A DNA stretch of 64,000 bases, from assembly GCA_023213315.1 (NCBI GenBank), contig JAKCPI010005263.1, positions 36,680-100,679 of the forward strand, written 5' to 3'. This stretch comes from Euborellia annulipes (taxonomy: Eukaryota; Arthropoda; Insecta; Dermaptera; Anisolabididae). Each line of letters starts with the position of its first letter. The stretch's first letter is position 1. A program made the position numbers and the translations under genes. The notes beneath the pieces were generated by a model. It worked only from the letters and a program-made list of their open reading frames with translations. It was not told the origin of the DNA and searched no databases. Shown one piece after another: positions 31,874 to 42,670 of this stretch.

Positions 31874-32877
31874 CAAGGTGCTACAAGAAAAAAAAGCCCC
31901 GAGAAAATTCCTTCAGATTCTTAAGTAAAATGACCTCCTGAATCCAAATATGACCTTCGTTTTCCCCCACCACGTACCGTTTTCGGGGGGGCCCCTCCTT
32001 ACTCCCCCCCCTTTTTTTTATTTTAGGGCAAAGAAAAAAAATGGGGGGGGAGGAGGAAGAATTTATTTTTCACTTTCCTTTTTTAGGTGTGGGGGATAAA
32101 AAAAAAAAAAAAACATTAACATTTGGATCCAATGGGGGGATGTGGGGGAGGATTTTGTCCCTTAAAATGCAAAAAAATCATTAAAAATGATCGATTTTTT
32201 CTGATTTTTTCCCAATTTTTTCACTGATTTTCTACATATTCAGGAGGACAGACCCACCTCACCCTTCCTTAAACATCCCTCAACTAAAAAAAAAATATAT
32301 AGGACAAAGCGGGTGGGGTGTGAGCGATTCCGAAGCCCTTGCAAGAAGAATTTTTTTCAATTATTGACAAGAAATAATTTCTACCCCTTTAGATAAATTC
32401 GGAATCGCCCACACCCCACCCGCTTTGTCCTATACAGTATATTTTTTTAGTTGATGGATGTTTAAGGAAGGGTGAGGTGGGTCTGTCAGCTGGAATATGA
32501 AGAAAATCAGTGAAAAAATTGGTAAAAATCAGAAAAAATCGATCATTTTTAATGATTTTTTTGCATTTTAAGGGACAAAATCCTCCCCCACATCCCCCCC
32601 CCCTTGGATCCAAATGTTAATGTTTTTTAACTTTTCACTTCTCTAGACCTTCTGAAGAAATGTTAAGGCTAAAATATTCCTTTTCATCCCTCCAAATTTT
32701 TTTTCGTGGCCCTATAATTAACGAAAAGGGGTGGAAATAAGTAGGGGGCTACCCCCGAAAACGGTACGTGGTGGGGGGAAAACGAAGGTCATATTTGGAT
32801 TCAGGAGGTCATTTTACTTAAGAATCTGAAGGAATTTTCTCGGGGCCAGGAAAAAAGTTTCATTTTGTAGCACAGTG
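31874..32877. mobile_element. Foldback transposon, CACTGTGCTACAA family (copy 2)
   Basis: 1004 bp, same arms as 27356-28492, with left end mutated to CAAGGTGCTACAAG. TAA duplicated at 31871-31873 and 32878-32880. The left arm has decayed around 31985-32115 into homopolymer runs. Confidence 0.8.
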
Positions 32878-32954
32878 TAAGTTGTCAAATTTTAGGCATG
32901 TATAATTATTTTAAATTTTAAGGAAATATTTTGAAAGTATGCCAACAATAAGCC

Positions 32955-33160
32955 GAAGCCGGGGGGGGGGGGGTTGCGGTTAAGCAATGCCAAGCGTGGC
33001 GAAACCTCGGGTTAATGATTCCGTGGGATCAGCGTTTGGAACGTTCCCCGGTAGCCATCGGTATAACAATTAAAAAAAAAAAAAAATTTACAATATATAC
33101 CCCTAACTGGCCTTAGCAGTCGAGATGGAAAATTAAAAAAAAAAAATGAGTCGAAATAGA
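32955..33160 (+). mobile_element. 5S rRNA-derived SINE
   Basis: GTTAAGCAATGCC and TGGCGAAACCTCGGGTTAAT match the internal promoter part of 5S rRNA. The body CCCCGGTAGCCATCG and tail CCCTAACTGGCCTTAGCAGT end in an A-run. Same family as 43060-43280. Confidence 0.75.
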
Positions 33161-33224
33161 GTCCAACCAAACATAATAAATTTATAAATGTCATTTGAAA
33201 ACAAAACCTAACAATTTATCCGCC

Positions 33225-33411
33225 CTGAAGAAGCTATCCGAAACGTCGAGAATTAAAAAAAAAATTATTTCATCTTTGTAAAACGCATTGTATAGCTAAT
33301 ATTAATAATAAATGAGCAATTGTAGCTTTTATTTATTTATTTTATTTGCCCAGCTGAGTATGACACACTCAGAGACCGAAATGTCAGCTGTGCAAATAAA
33401 ATGAATAAAGA
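33225..33411 (+). mobile_element. Hammerhead-like fragments in a small inverted-repeat element
   Basis: CCTGAAGAAGCTATCCGAAACGTCG at 33225 resembles the core but lacks a proper stem II. Arms TTTATTTGCCCAGCTGA and CAGCTGTGCAAATAAA (33343-33400) frame a second decayed motif with CCGAAATGTC. Confidence 0.4.
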
Positions 33412-33911
33412 AAAAACTTCCCTCTAATTCATTTTTAGCTGTCTGCAACTGAATGACCATCAAATGGCACAAAACGAAGGAAGCATAGGGCTACGTATTA
33501 GGGTTGAAATATTAGAGGCCTGATAAATACAATAATTATAACAAATTCCCTTATTAATTTCATTTATTTATGAAATTTTTGTTCTTGTCATTTAATTATC
33601 CAATATTTGTTCAATCAAGAGCTGTTATTTATTCATTAATGTAATCCGAAAGTTTTCAAAAATAATCATAGCTGGCGTAAAATGTCAATATAAAAAATAA
33701 ACGTTGAATTTTCACATTAATTAGTCAAAAACATTACTTAGCTTATAATTAGCCACATTAAATGGCCATCTGGCTTTATTATAACGTTTGATTAATGGCG
33801 TGAACATTTTATACAAATAAAAGATATTTCAATTAAATTCAATTTCATTTAACGAATTGATGAGGCTAGAAGATTCTTAAATAAAAAACTGAGTTGAATT
33901 TTATAAAGCTG
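33412..33911. other. AT-rich DNA, nothing recognised
   Basis: No repeat or exon noticed. Confidence 0.5.
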
Positions 33912-34412
33912 AAATAAATTATTTTTTAGATGCTCTTTTAAATGTATATTCTAATTTTGCCATTGAAATCTTCTGAAAACTACTTTTCTCTTGTACTTTA
34001 TAGGCTAGATAGGAGAAAAGTGTTGCTATGGTAACAAAATATAAATATTTTTCCATACTTATAAATTTTACATCTTGAAATTCAAATTCGAATGTACAGT
34101 GAGGGTCAATATTAAGTCCCACACATGCGTTTTCTACTTGTGATTATTTTATTGTTTTTATAAAAGAAAATGAAATTCTTTATTGGAAATTTTCTAGGTT
34201 TGAACCATGAAAGTTTCCAATAAAGATTTTTTATAAAAACAATAAAATAATCACAAGTAGAAAACGCATGGGTGGAACTTAATATTGTCCCTCACTGTAC
34301 CTTACTGTCGGAAACTAAATATATGTCGACACAAAAAAATCTGGTGTGACAGAGCACAGAACACAAGCGAAGATAAGAGAAAATTATGTGCAGTGCGATC
34401 AGTCACACCAGA
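33912..34412 (-). mobile_element. TH1 repeat, 5' half, with a nested mariner MITE
   Basis: Minus copy from the GATGCTCTTTTAAATG body segment to hairpin A ending CACACCAGA; X-box variant GTTGCTATGGTAAC at 34022-34035. The MITE 34097-34297 splits the ATGTACCTTACTGTCGG block. Confidence 0.8.
34097..34297. mobile_element. Mariner-type MITE (CAGTGAGGGTCAA ends)
   Basis: 201 bp, ends CAGTGAGGGTCAATATTAAG and complement, with TA duplicated (34095-34096 and 34298-34299). The uninterrupted TH1 target is seen in other copies as ATGTACCGTACTGTCGG-like sequence. Confidence 0.87.
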
Positions 34413-34460
34413 TTTTTTGTTATATTATGATAAATTACTCTATTTTAAAAAGTATTTATT

Positions 34461-34690
34461 CGCCTACGGGCTTGGTCTATTTGGTAGCGTGCCTATCTAC
34501 TATACCGAACGTCGCGGGTTCGGACCCCAGCCAATCCGATGATTTTACCCCCAATAGATATTATCATATATAACGGTTAAGTTTCGTAAAGTCTTATATG
34601 GCCTGAGTTGTCAAAAAGGACTGTGTAAATGTGTGTGTGAGTGTGAGTGTGATTGTGAAAAAAGTGTGAATGTTTAAAAAAAAAAAATGT
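34461..34690 (+). mobile_element. tRNA-derived SINE-A, full length
   Basis: Head GGGCTTGGTCTATTTGGTAG and CGCGGGTTCGGACCCC, body CCCCAATAGATATTATC, ATATGGCCTGAGTTGTC, GTGTGAGTGTGA repeats, then an A-run. Confidence 0.8.
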
Positions 34691-35961
34691 TTATTCTTTG
34701 ACATTTTTTTCGAAAATTGAATAGTTTTTGAAATCAACGAAGAAAAAGACATTTTTCGTAAGTTAAAAAAAAAAATTCGTATCGATATAATAAAAGTTTC
34801 ACTTTAAAAAAAAAAAATTTAATTGATCTGGCTGCTAGCATTTTTAAGCAATCATGTTCACACACATACGTAAAAGAATATACGAGAAGGTTTTAGGGAA
34901 GTCATTTCCGATTTTTATTATAATAAACAAAATCAGAGGACGTAACAAAAAAAAATCGAAAAATAAGGGACACCCTAATATAGGCCCCCTCATCGAGTGA
35001 TGCCCCAGGGCCACAAATGTCTCGGTACGCCCCTGTACCGCAGGCGTTTTATTTGAATTTGATAGATTATTAACGTTTAAAGAAATTTAATTTTTATTTA
35101 AATAGAAATTATTTTCAACCCTTATTTCACCCCAGTGGAAATAAATACCAATAAGAGGCCAAGTAATAAATCGGTATAACAAGATTTGAAATAAAAATTT
35201 TTTAATGTCTAAATGACCTAATGAACTGAACTGAGCTTTTTTAAATAACGAGTTCACCCATCCCTGCTTTTTTTCTCCCTAAGGACATACAGTAGGCATA
35301 TATAAAATAATTTAATATTCGAAAGGAGTAAATAAATTTAATAAAAAAAAATAAATAAATAAAATCATATTTTTTTTTTTCGAAAAGTAAAAAAAAAAGA
35401 ATATTAATTACCTTTAATAAGACGGAGGCTCATGGGGGGTGAGACGGTTGAGGGTGTCGTCGGGGTGAGTTACACTAAATAATTATTCACTTTAAAATAA
35501 CACTGCACAGCACAAGAGCGAGATGCGACGTCTGGCACTCAACTGAGAGAGAAGTCTCTGCTTGTTTGTCTCGATTGAAAAGGAATCTATCTAGCAATTC
35601 GCATTTTAGAAAAATTAGAAAAATACTTTTTACTATCATCTAAAGATAAAAAAAAATATTATCAGGTGAAATAAAACATTCCGAGTTCTTTCTTAAATAT
35701 TTTCACTTAAAAAAACAAATCAAAATATTAATTCCCATTTCATAAAAGATAAAAAAAAAATATTTTTTTCTCTCATCTATTGTATTATTTAAAGATAAAA
35801 AAATATTATCTAAATAAAAAGACATTCTGAATTCTTTCTTAATTAAATATCACCACCCTCGTTAACACTTATTAACCCCTTAATAAATAAAATAATTTTC
35901 AAGTTATTTTTCTTAAATTATTTGATTTAAAGGCAAGTGAAATAAATAAATTAAAAAAAAA
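34691..35961. other. AT-rich DNA with one GC-richer island
   Basis: Mostly A/T-run sequence with no repeat match. 35421-35590 is unusually balanced in composition and holds the candidate minus-strand first exon listed separately. Confidence 0.45.
35412..35433 (-). other. Candidate minus-strand first exon (very weak)
   Basis: In the GC-richer island the minus strand reads CCCCCCATGAGCCTCCGTC, i.e. MSLRLIK, then AAAG|GTAATT as a possible donor. About 150 bp of 5' UTR-like sequence lies upstream. No family recognised and no following exon found at lower coordinates. Confidence 0.12.
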
Positions 35962-36772
35962 TCTGGTGTGACTGGTCGCACAGCACACAACTTTCTCTTA
36001 CCTTGGGTAATCGAATTAAAAAAAAAAAAGAGTAAAGTATGCTCAAACAATTTTCAGGGCAAAATGAGAATATAGATTTTAAAAAGAAATAATTAATTTT
36101 TCAATTTTATACAAAATTTTTAGAGCGAATTTTGAAAAAATCAAAAAAAAAAAAAACTGAAAAAGTTCACCAGTAAAGTACTAGTACTTTTCGACTGATT
36201 TTGTTTAAAAGCTTATTGTCACACTAGGGGGGGGGGGGTCTAATTTAAATATAAAATTTCATCCCCATAGCCAAATTCTTTCGTGATTAAAATCGAACCC
36301 AGACACCCACAGACAGACCATGTCGCAAAAACCCTTTTTTTTTATTCAGGGGACCTCACAACGTGTATATCCATCAAAATCTCGACATCGAATTTTTGAC
36401 GTGAATCCAATACCGGTACTTTCTCTCTCTATATATATCTACTTATAAAAGGTAAGAGGGTGTCGAGTGTGAAACACAATCAGGTCGGGTAGGTGGTAAC
36501 AAAAATAAATATTTCCATGTTTCGATTTTTTTATTATTTATTTTGAATTCAAAATCGGCGTAAATTTTTGTCTGTGTCCGGGAGAGTCCCGGAAAGGATT
36601 GTTCAAAATCTAAGTTCTGAACCGCAAATATCTCTACATAAAAATGAAAAGGGAAAATGTGAACCGGTATATATAAGTAGGCGCGCAAGGGGGTCAGGGG
36701 GCGCAGCCCCGGCAGCGGAAGCCGCCGAAGGCGGGGCGCGTCTAGTTAACATATATAGATGTAAGAGAAAGT
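35962..36772 (+). mobile_element. TH1 repeat interrupted by a Helitron
   Basis: Hairpin A is cut short after CTTGGGTAATCGA. The body and 3' part follow, and the hairpin B loop is split at 36437/36746 by the Helitron; the remainder TTAACATATATAGATG ends GAGAAAGT. The X-box region is deleted. Confidence 0.82.
36438..36745 (+). mobile_element. Non-autonomous Helitron
   Basis: Starts TC after host A and ends CTAG before host T. A GC-rich hairpin (GCCGCCGAAGGCGGGGCGCG) lies just before the CTAG. No target duplication. Removing it restores the TATATA|TTAACATATATA loop seen in other TH1 copies. The body contains GGTGGTAACAAAAATAAATA and TCGGCGTAAATTTTTGTC, shared with the copy at 59564-60072. No Rep/helicase. 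Confidence 0.85.
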
Positions 36773-36820
36773 AAAAAAAAAAAAAACAATTCTCGTGGCA
36801 TTTTTTCGAATTGAATAAAT

Positions 36821-37124
36821 TTGGATATAAGAGACGTAGCAGCTAAGGAAATAAAATTAAAATTTTTATTAACTTAATTATTAATTGTCTGTCAATGTTT
36901 CGGTCGTTAATCACGATCTTTATCAGGACATTTAAATGGGTCCTGTTACCTATTAGTGTGTCAAGCGCCAGCCTCCGAGTTTTGAGAAAATTAACATTAA
37001 AGTTTTTTGTTTTCATTGGATTATATATAATTTTTTTATTTGGGACCGAAACGTTGACTATTAATTAATTAAATAAAAGTTTTTTATTTAATTTCCTTAG
37101 TTCCTACGTCTCCGATATCCAATT
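36821..37124. mobile_element. Inverted-repeat element with hammerhead-like core
   Basis: Outer arms TTGGATATAAGAGACGTAG (36821) and its complement (ending 37124). The minus-strand core at 36895-36935 is decayed (CTGATAA, GAAACATT). A piece of the TGGACCCTGTTA MITE family (36947-37043) sits inside, followed by GGGACCGAAACGTTGAC. Confidence 0.55.
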
Positions 37125-38018
37125 TATAGTCTACAGAAACTTTTTCATTGTTATTGGAATAAATTTAAATTATAAAATTAAAATATCCGTTTAATGAAAA
37201 GGAAGAAAGTTTCCAATGCCAAAAAATTTTCAAAAAATACTAAGTGATATGATTCAAAATCGATGAAGGAAATTTTGAGAAATCCTAAAAAAAAAAAATC
37301 TATTTTATACTCAAGCTAAGAACTCATTTCGTAGGATTTTATAATAAAATCCGCCAAAGACTACTAGTACTTTACTAATCTACTTTCTGAATATTTTTTA
37401 CTTATAATTTGTAATTCCTTTTTATTTAAGTAATATTTAGGCCCTGAACAAACCGATAGAGAACTCGCTTCTGGTTGTCTTCCCGTTGAAAGCGACAAAA
37501 ATATATTTCAATTGATTTGGCAACTAATTCACTCAACTAAATGGCCTCAGATGCCGAAAGCATTTATGATAGAACCCTGAAGGATTTAAACCCCTGATAT
37601 TTATTCCGCCTCCACTGTCCACTGTTCTGTACTGCAAATAACATCAATTGAATCAGAAAAGCACTTCAAATTTGCGACTGCGTTTCAAATGGGAAAAAAT
37701 GGAAGAGTTATTCTTTTTCTCTTTTTAGGTCAAGCTTTCAAGCTTAATGAATTTTTTAATAGATTTAAATTAAATAACGGACAAAAGTTTAATTTCCCAG
37801 TTTTAATTTGCGTTCGTATTATTTTTATTCTAAAACTCCCATGTGATGAAATGCATTAAAAAAAAAAAAGAAGAATAACGAAACTCATTTATAATCCAAA
37901 AGGTATCCTGGCCAGCTTATGAATTATTAGTCAAATATCTCTACTTTATATTTTTTGAATTTTATCAAATCTCTCTCTTTATAAGATTTATACGGGATAT
38001 GGAGTAACTAAAAAAAAA
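37125..38018. other. AT-rich DNA with a SINE-B fragment
   Basis: 37490-37570 has ATTTCAATTGATTTGGCAAC and AAATGGCCTCAGATGCCGAA, the SINE-B body and tail motif. The rest is unrecognised. Confidence 0.5.
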
Positions 38019-38370
38019 TCTGGTAAGAGAAAGTTGTGCACCGTGCTGGTCACACCAGATTTTTTGTGTCGAGATATATTTAGTTTCCGATAGCACCTTA
38101 GTTTCAAACTTGCATTTTAAATGTTGACTGCTTCAAATAAACTATGGTTATTTTTCAAAATTTTAATCTCATATTTGGACATTTTATACACAATAGAGAA
38201 TCCTAAATAAATACAAAATTTCATAAGAATTGGAAAAAAAAATTTTAAATGCGTAAAAAGTTCCAAAGGGGACCCCCTTTTGAATCGAAATTAACATACA
38301 AATCCCTATAGGAAATTAACATTGGGCCTATGAAAAGATAAGGCGAAAGTGAATTTGGCATAAAAGGTGA
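38019..38370 (+). mobile_element. TH1b variant (different body), 3'-truncated
   Basis: Shortened hairpin A from TCTGGTAAGAG, then ACCTTAGTTTCAAACTTG and a body with GACCCCCTTTTGAATCG instead of the usual one. Matching bodies are at 43380-43747, 44960-45325 (both minus) and 52438-52870. Confidence 0.75.
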
Positions 38371-38783
38371 GTTCTCTACCTCTGAACTTCCGGTATAGCC
38401 CAGGGGCGCATAAGTTATTTAATTATATTAATAATGTATTTTAATTAAAATATATTTACATTTCACATTCATTTGATTAAGTTAAATTTAAACTTTTTTT
38501 TTTATTTATTTACCCCTCCAGCCTAAGGCCAAGGGGGCCAATGGGGGTAAATTTTAATGAAATAATATGTTAAATTTTAAACTATCAACCGTGAAACTTT
38601 AAAAAAAAATGAAATTAAAAACACTAGTTACAAAGATTTAATAAAAATTAATGTGTCATCATAAATGATTTTACAGTTACTGATGATTTAAGGTTCAGGA
38701 AATCTCAAATGAGCAACGCAGCTAGTCGTTTTTTCAATTTTTATTTTTACATTTTTACACTTTACATTTAAATAAAATTGAAA
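38371..38783. other. AT-rich DNA, nothing recognised
   Basis: TTATTTATTTACCCCTCCAG near 38505 is followed by a short G/C patch; no element assigned. Confidence 0.45.
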
Positions 38784-39049
38784 AGCCCACAGGGGCTTGG
38801 AGAGTTGGCAGCGTGCCTACCTTCTAATACCGACGCCCCGGGCGGGCCCCAGGCACCCCGATAATTGTTATTTAAAGGCAGTTGTGGCCACACCCAAATG
38901 AGTTAAAGGTAATAAATGCCTGGACCCCAATATGTATAAATACTTATTTAAGATATCGTTTAAAGTTTCCTTAAAAATTGCCTAAGTTACAAGCCAGACC
39001 TGGAAGAGGTTTTCTGTGGGAATGATGAGGGGAATGGAAAAATGTGAAT

Positions 39050-39083
<34 letters not shown>
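38784..39083 (+). mobile_element. tRNA-derived SINE-A, long and diverged
   Basis: Head GGGGCTTGGAGAGTTGGCAG; body ATGCCTGGACCCCAATATG, AAAATTGCCTAAGTTAC, long A-run to 39083. ACGATTAGCTGCGTTGCTC at 39100 is the inverse of CAACGCAGCTAGTCG at 38715, so the SINE sits inside a wider inverted pair (about 38690-38735 and 39098-39145). Confidence 0.65.
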
Positions 39084-39085
<2 letters not shown>

Positions 39086-40016
39086 TAAAAAATTGAAAAA
39101 ACGATTAGCTGCGTTGCTCATTTGAGGAAAATTTCCTGAACCTGAAATGATTTTTAAAAATTCAAAAATTTAAACCATGAAAATTATTTTTTATTAGAAT
39201 TTTCAGGTTGGAGCGCAATGGGCTCGGGCCCCCTCGAGGGTTTGGGCCCCGGGGATATATTCCCCCCCCCCCCCCTTCTGATTATAAGCTATAACAATTG
39301 CCAAAATGAATCTAATTATTCCGAAAATTTCATCTATTTTAAAAATATCTTCTTACATGAAACGCCAAAAGTATAAAATAGTGGAAATTCGCGAAACCAT
39401 TTCAAGGAAACATAAATTTATTATTTCCCTTGGAAACTCTCAAGAGAAAATTGATCAGAGAGGGAAGGAGAGATGCTCTCAAGGCTCTCGCTTTTATGAA
39501 CGCACTACGAGGAGAACGAAGAGCAATCGCAACTAGAAGCTGGCGAAATATGCCATCGAGCACTTTCCCTTTACTCTTGTTAAAATAATACTTTGATATT
39601 TTTACGTTATTTTTGAACCAAATAAACAAATGGCTTTTTGCATTTCAAATTAATTTAATAGTTCATCACTTCACGGGGTGTCGGTAGATGGCTAAGGCCA
39701 GAGGCCAGTTGGGTTTGAGGTGTGTGTCTTCGTGCCCGAAAACACCTCGGGTAAATGAACGGTGATCCCCGATATGAATTTCAGATAATAATAGAAAAAT
39801 ATAGGAAAAAAACAGGAAACACTTGAGAAAGAGTTATGACTTCAGATGTTACCGGAAGTTACAAAAAGAAAATACAAATTTTTTCACTTTTTACAGGATC
39901 TTTATTATCTGAGACCCAATCCTCAGGTCTAAAATTGTTTTTATAATTTATAACCGAAATGATGCTCAACGGTTGTCTCAGTTAATAAAAATCCGGTAAA
40001 AAGAGAAAAAAAATAT
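39084..40016. other. Mixed DNA with unassigned GC-richer patches
   Basis: 39420-39570 is balanced in composition and open in several frames. One plus frame reads REGRRDALKALAFMNAL then RGERRAIATRSWRN; I cannot name it. 39672-39785 (minus) has a CCAACTGGCCTCTGGCCTTA motif like the SINE tail. Otherwise featureless. Confidence 0.35.
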
Positions 40017-40138
40017 AAGAGAGAAAAAAAGGGAGGAAGGAAAAAAAAAGAAAGGGGAGGGGAGGGAGGGAAAAAAAAAAAAGAAAAAAAAAAAAAAAAG
40101 AAAGGAGAAAAAAGAAAAAAAAAAAGAGAGAGAGAAGA
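40017..40138 (+). repeat. Uninterrupted 122-nt polypurine tract
   Basis: Every base from 40017 to 40138 is A or G, in A-runs with GGGAGG blocks. Such tracts can form triplex (H-DNA). Translated frames here are artefacts of the tract. Confidence 0.85.
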
Positions 40139-40290
40139 TGAAAAAATTATTTTCTTTTTGTAACATCCAATAACTTCTGAAGACATAACTACTTCCAATT
40201 CTTCCTGTTTTTTTTTTCCAATAATTAAGAAAACTTGATCTGTTTTAAGAAATAATAAAATACCAGTAATTTCAAAGTTTTGTTGAATAA

Positions 40291-40472
40291 TATGGGTAGA
40301 AAATCAAAGGGAAGAGCAGCTGGGCCTTTTTCTTTTGTTATTAACGATGAAGTTTCAATCCCGGTAGGGATCATCTTCAAAGTCTAGCCTATATACCCCC
40401 GAGGGAACTTGAAGCTGGGATTAATAAAAAAATAAAAAACACTGCTGCTCTTCTCTTTGATTTTCTACCCAT
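40291..40472. mobile_element. Inverted-repeat element with hammerhead-like motif
   Basis: Arms ATGGGTAGAAAATCAAAG and its complement. Minus strand between has TTGAAGA, T, GATCCC/GGGATT stem with loop TACC, GAAAC, TTC: the same layout with C3 changed to T. Followed by an A-run. Confidence 0.55.
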
Positions 40473-40592
40473 TTTAATAAAATTGTTGGTCCAGTTCAAG
40501 ACCGGTCTAACTCAAAAAAAAAAAAAAAAAAAAAAATTATTGAGTTTTTTGCACAAATTATCTTCAACGGGGGGGGGGGGGGGGGGGGGGAG

Positions 40593-40780
40593 CAGTGCCG
40601 GATCTAGGGGGGGGGGGGCAGGGGTGCGTGTGCCCGGGCGGCAGATATCAGGGGGCGGCAATTAAAGAAAGACTTACTAAAAAAAGGTAAAATGATATTA
40701 ATTTTGTATAGAAAATTTTAAGGAGGGGGCGGCAAATTAAATTTTACCTCCCCCTAAAAAATCTCCTAGTTCCGGCCCTG
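40593..40780. mobile_element. hAT-type MITE
   Basis: CAGTGCCGGATCTAGG start and CCTAGTTCCGGCCCTG end; GCGGCA-rich direct blocks and a GGTAAAATGAT unit inside, as in 6898 and 26231. No clear 8-bp duplication because the left flank is a G-run. Confidence 0.7.
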
Positions 40781-40889
40781 TCTTGGAGTTTTTCCCATGA
40801 ATTAGTGAACAAAAAATAATAATGGTATTTGAAGGAGGTATCTAGCTGAGTGTTGATAATCCAATAAGAAGAATGAATGAGCAAGCAGC

Positions 40890-40965
40890 TAGTTATATTT
40901 CAATTTATTAATAAACCAGGGCCGACGTTTCGGTCACATATGGGACCATCCTCAGAGTAAATTCA
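40890..40965 (-). mobile_element. Fragment with hammerhead-like core
   Basis: Minus strand: CTGAGGA, T, GGTC/GACC stem, GAAACGTC, but stem I cannot form with the adjacent sequence. Resembles 47258-47520 (shares CATCCTCAG and GCCGACGTTTCGGTCA). Confidence 0.45.
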
Positions 40966-42491
40966 CTCTCTTCACATTCACATTCTTTCTAATAATGGTA
41001 TTGAGAGTGGGAAAATCCTTAAATTTATAGGGGAGTTCTATGATTGTGATAATTCGTGCAAAATTTCGGCAATCAGATAACGCAAGCAACGGTTATGAAC
41101 GGAAAGGAAAACCGCTAAAAAATCACCTATTTTGAGTTAGTTTTACTAGACCAACGAAATAATTAGAATTATTATATATCTCTCGATCGTAGGCTCTATT
41201 TGAAACAAAGTATTAAAAAAAAGAAATTCGTAAAGAGTAAACTTATTATTTATTTATGTATTTTATTTATAATTAAAAGTTTTGATTCAAAGAATAAAAT
41301 TCAAACTTTAATCATTTAAGTAATGAAAAAAAAAAAAATTTTTTTTTTGAAAAGTTAAATCATATTTTTATATTAGATAATCTTATTTATTTATTTTTTT
41401 TTTTCATCTCAAAGAAAATTAATTGAAAATTTCACTTTCTACATCGTGCTTTTGATTAAAGTTAACTTTCACACAGTTTAATAGAAATTTGTTAGTGTCG
41501 AGGGCAATTTTGCTTTTACAAGTTTGAGTTGGCCAAGTTTTGAGCGTGTGTGAAGTATATAGTTTGCGCAAAGTTGGGAACATAAAAAAAAAAAGAAAAA
41601 ATCAAAGTATTTAATGCATCCCAACAACAACAACAACAACAAACCAAAAATATGAAATTGACTCAATTGTGTTTTTATTAACCTAATGATGTTCTCGTCA
41701 ACAGTAATATTTATATTAATCTCTGCATCCATTTCATGCCAAGTGGCTTGTAAATTATAATAAATATCTAATGTGCTTGATACTAGTGATTTATATTCAT
41801 ATTAATCTCGTTTTAATTAGATTCAATGCAATTTGTAATTAAAAAGTCAACTCCGGTATTATTATTTTTAATTACAAAACGAACATGGCCATATTGAGGG
41901 ATTAATAAATAATAAAGTCAATAACAAAATATTAAAAATATATTTAGAAAATTAAAAATTTGATGGGAGTGATGGCACAGCACACAACTTGTTTCCGGGA
42001 GCGTGAAAGTAAAAAGTGAGTTTGAGGCATTGATTAAGAAATAAGCCGCAACATGCTTGCTTGTCATTGCATGGGAAATTCATATTTGAAAAATTTAAAA
42101 ATTAATAAGAGAAGCCCTCCGAAAGCGGGCGGTGCAGCTAGTAATTTTTCACTAATTTGCCCAATTGAGAGTCTATGTATTGAATTTTATTTAAATCTTA
42201 TAAAAATGTAATCTAGGGTTGAGTCCAATCTCGTAAATTGAATACAAGGGCGGATACAGGGGGGTAAAGGGGTAATTACCCCTCCCCCTCCCCCGAGATT
42301 TGAGAAAAATATTTTTTTTTTTCCGGAATAAAATTTTATTTTTAATGTAAAATTTTAAAAATTAATACTTAAAAATTTGATTTGAATTTCCACGCCAAAT
42401 CGAACGGTTTGAAAAATTTTAATTTTTGATTTCCTCTATTTTTTGATGTTTTATAGTACCCCTTAAAAAAATACCCTCCAGGTAAATTTTT
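40966..42491. other. AT-rich DNA with Helitron and hAT remnants
   Basis: (CAA)n at 41623-41641. 42113-42140 ends GCCCTCCGAAAGCGGGCGG then CTAG before T, a probable Helitron 3' end. 42248 onward has CAAGGGCGGATACAGGGGGG, the left end of the hAT family at 49151. No exon found. Confidence 0.45.
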
Positions 42492-42632
42492 ACTTTCTCT
42501 TACCTATGTATATATGTAATATATATATAGAGAGAAAGTATTGGTTTCATGTCAAAAATTCGATGTCGAGATTTTGATGGATCTTCACGTTTTGAGGTCC
42601 CCTGAATCCAAAAAAGTGGTTTTCGCGACATG

Positions 42633-42670
<38 letters not shown>

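Noticed and set aside
36568..36774. Ala/Gly-rich 68-codon frame
   Set aside because: Translation of the GC-rich Helitron 3' hairpin.
39941..40198. Phe/Ser-rich minus-strand frames
   Set aside because: Translation of the polypurine tract; no protein features beyond the repeat.
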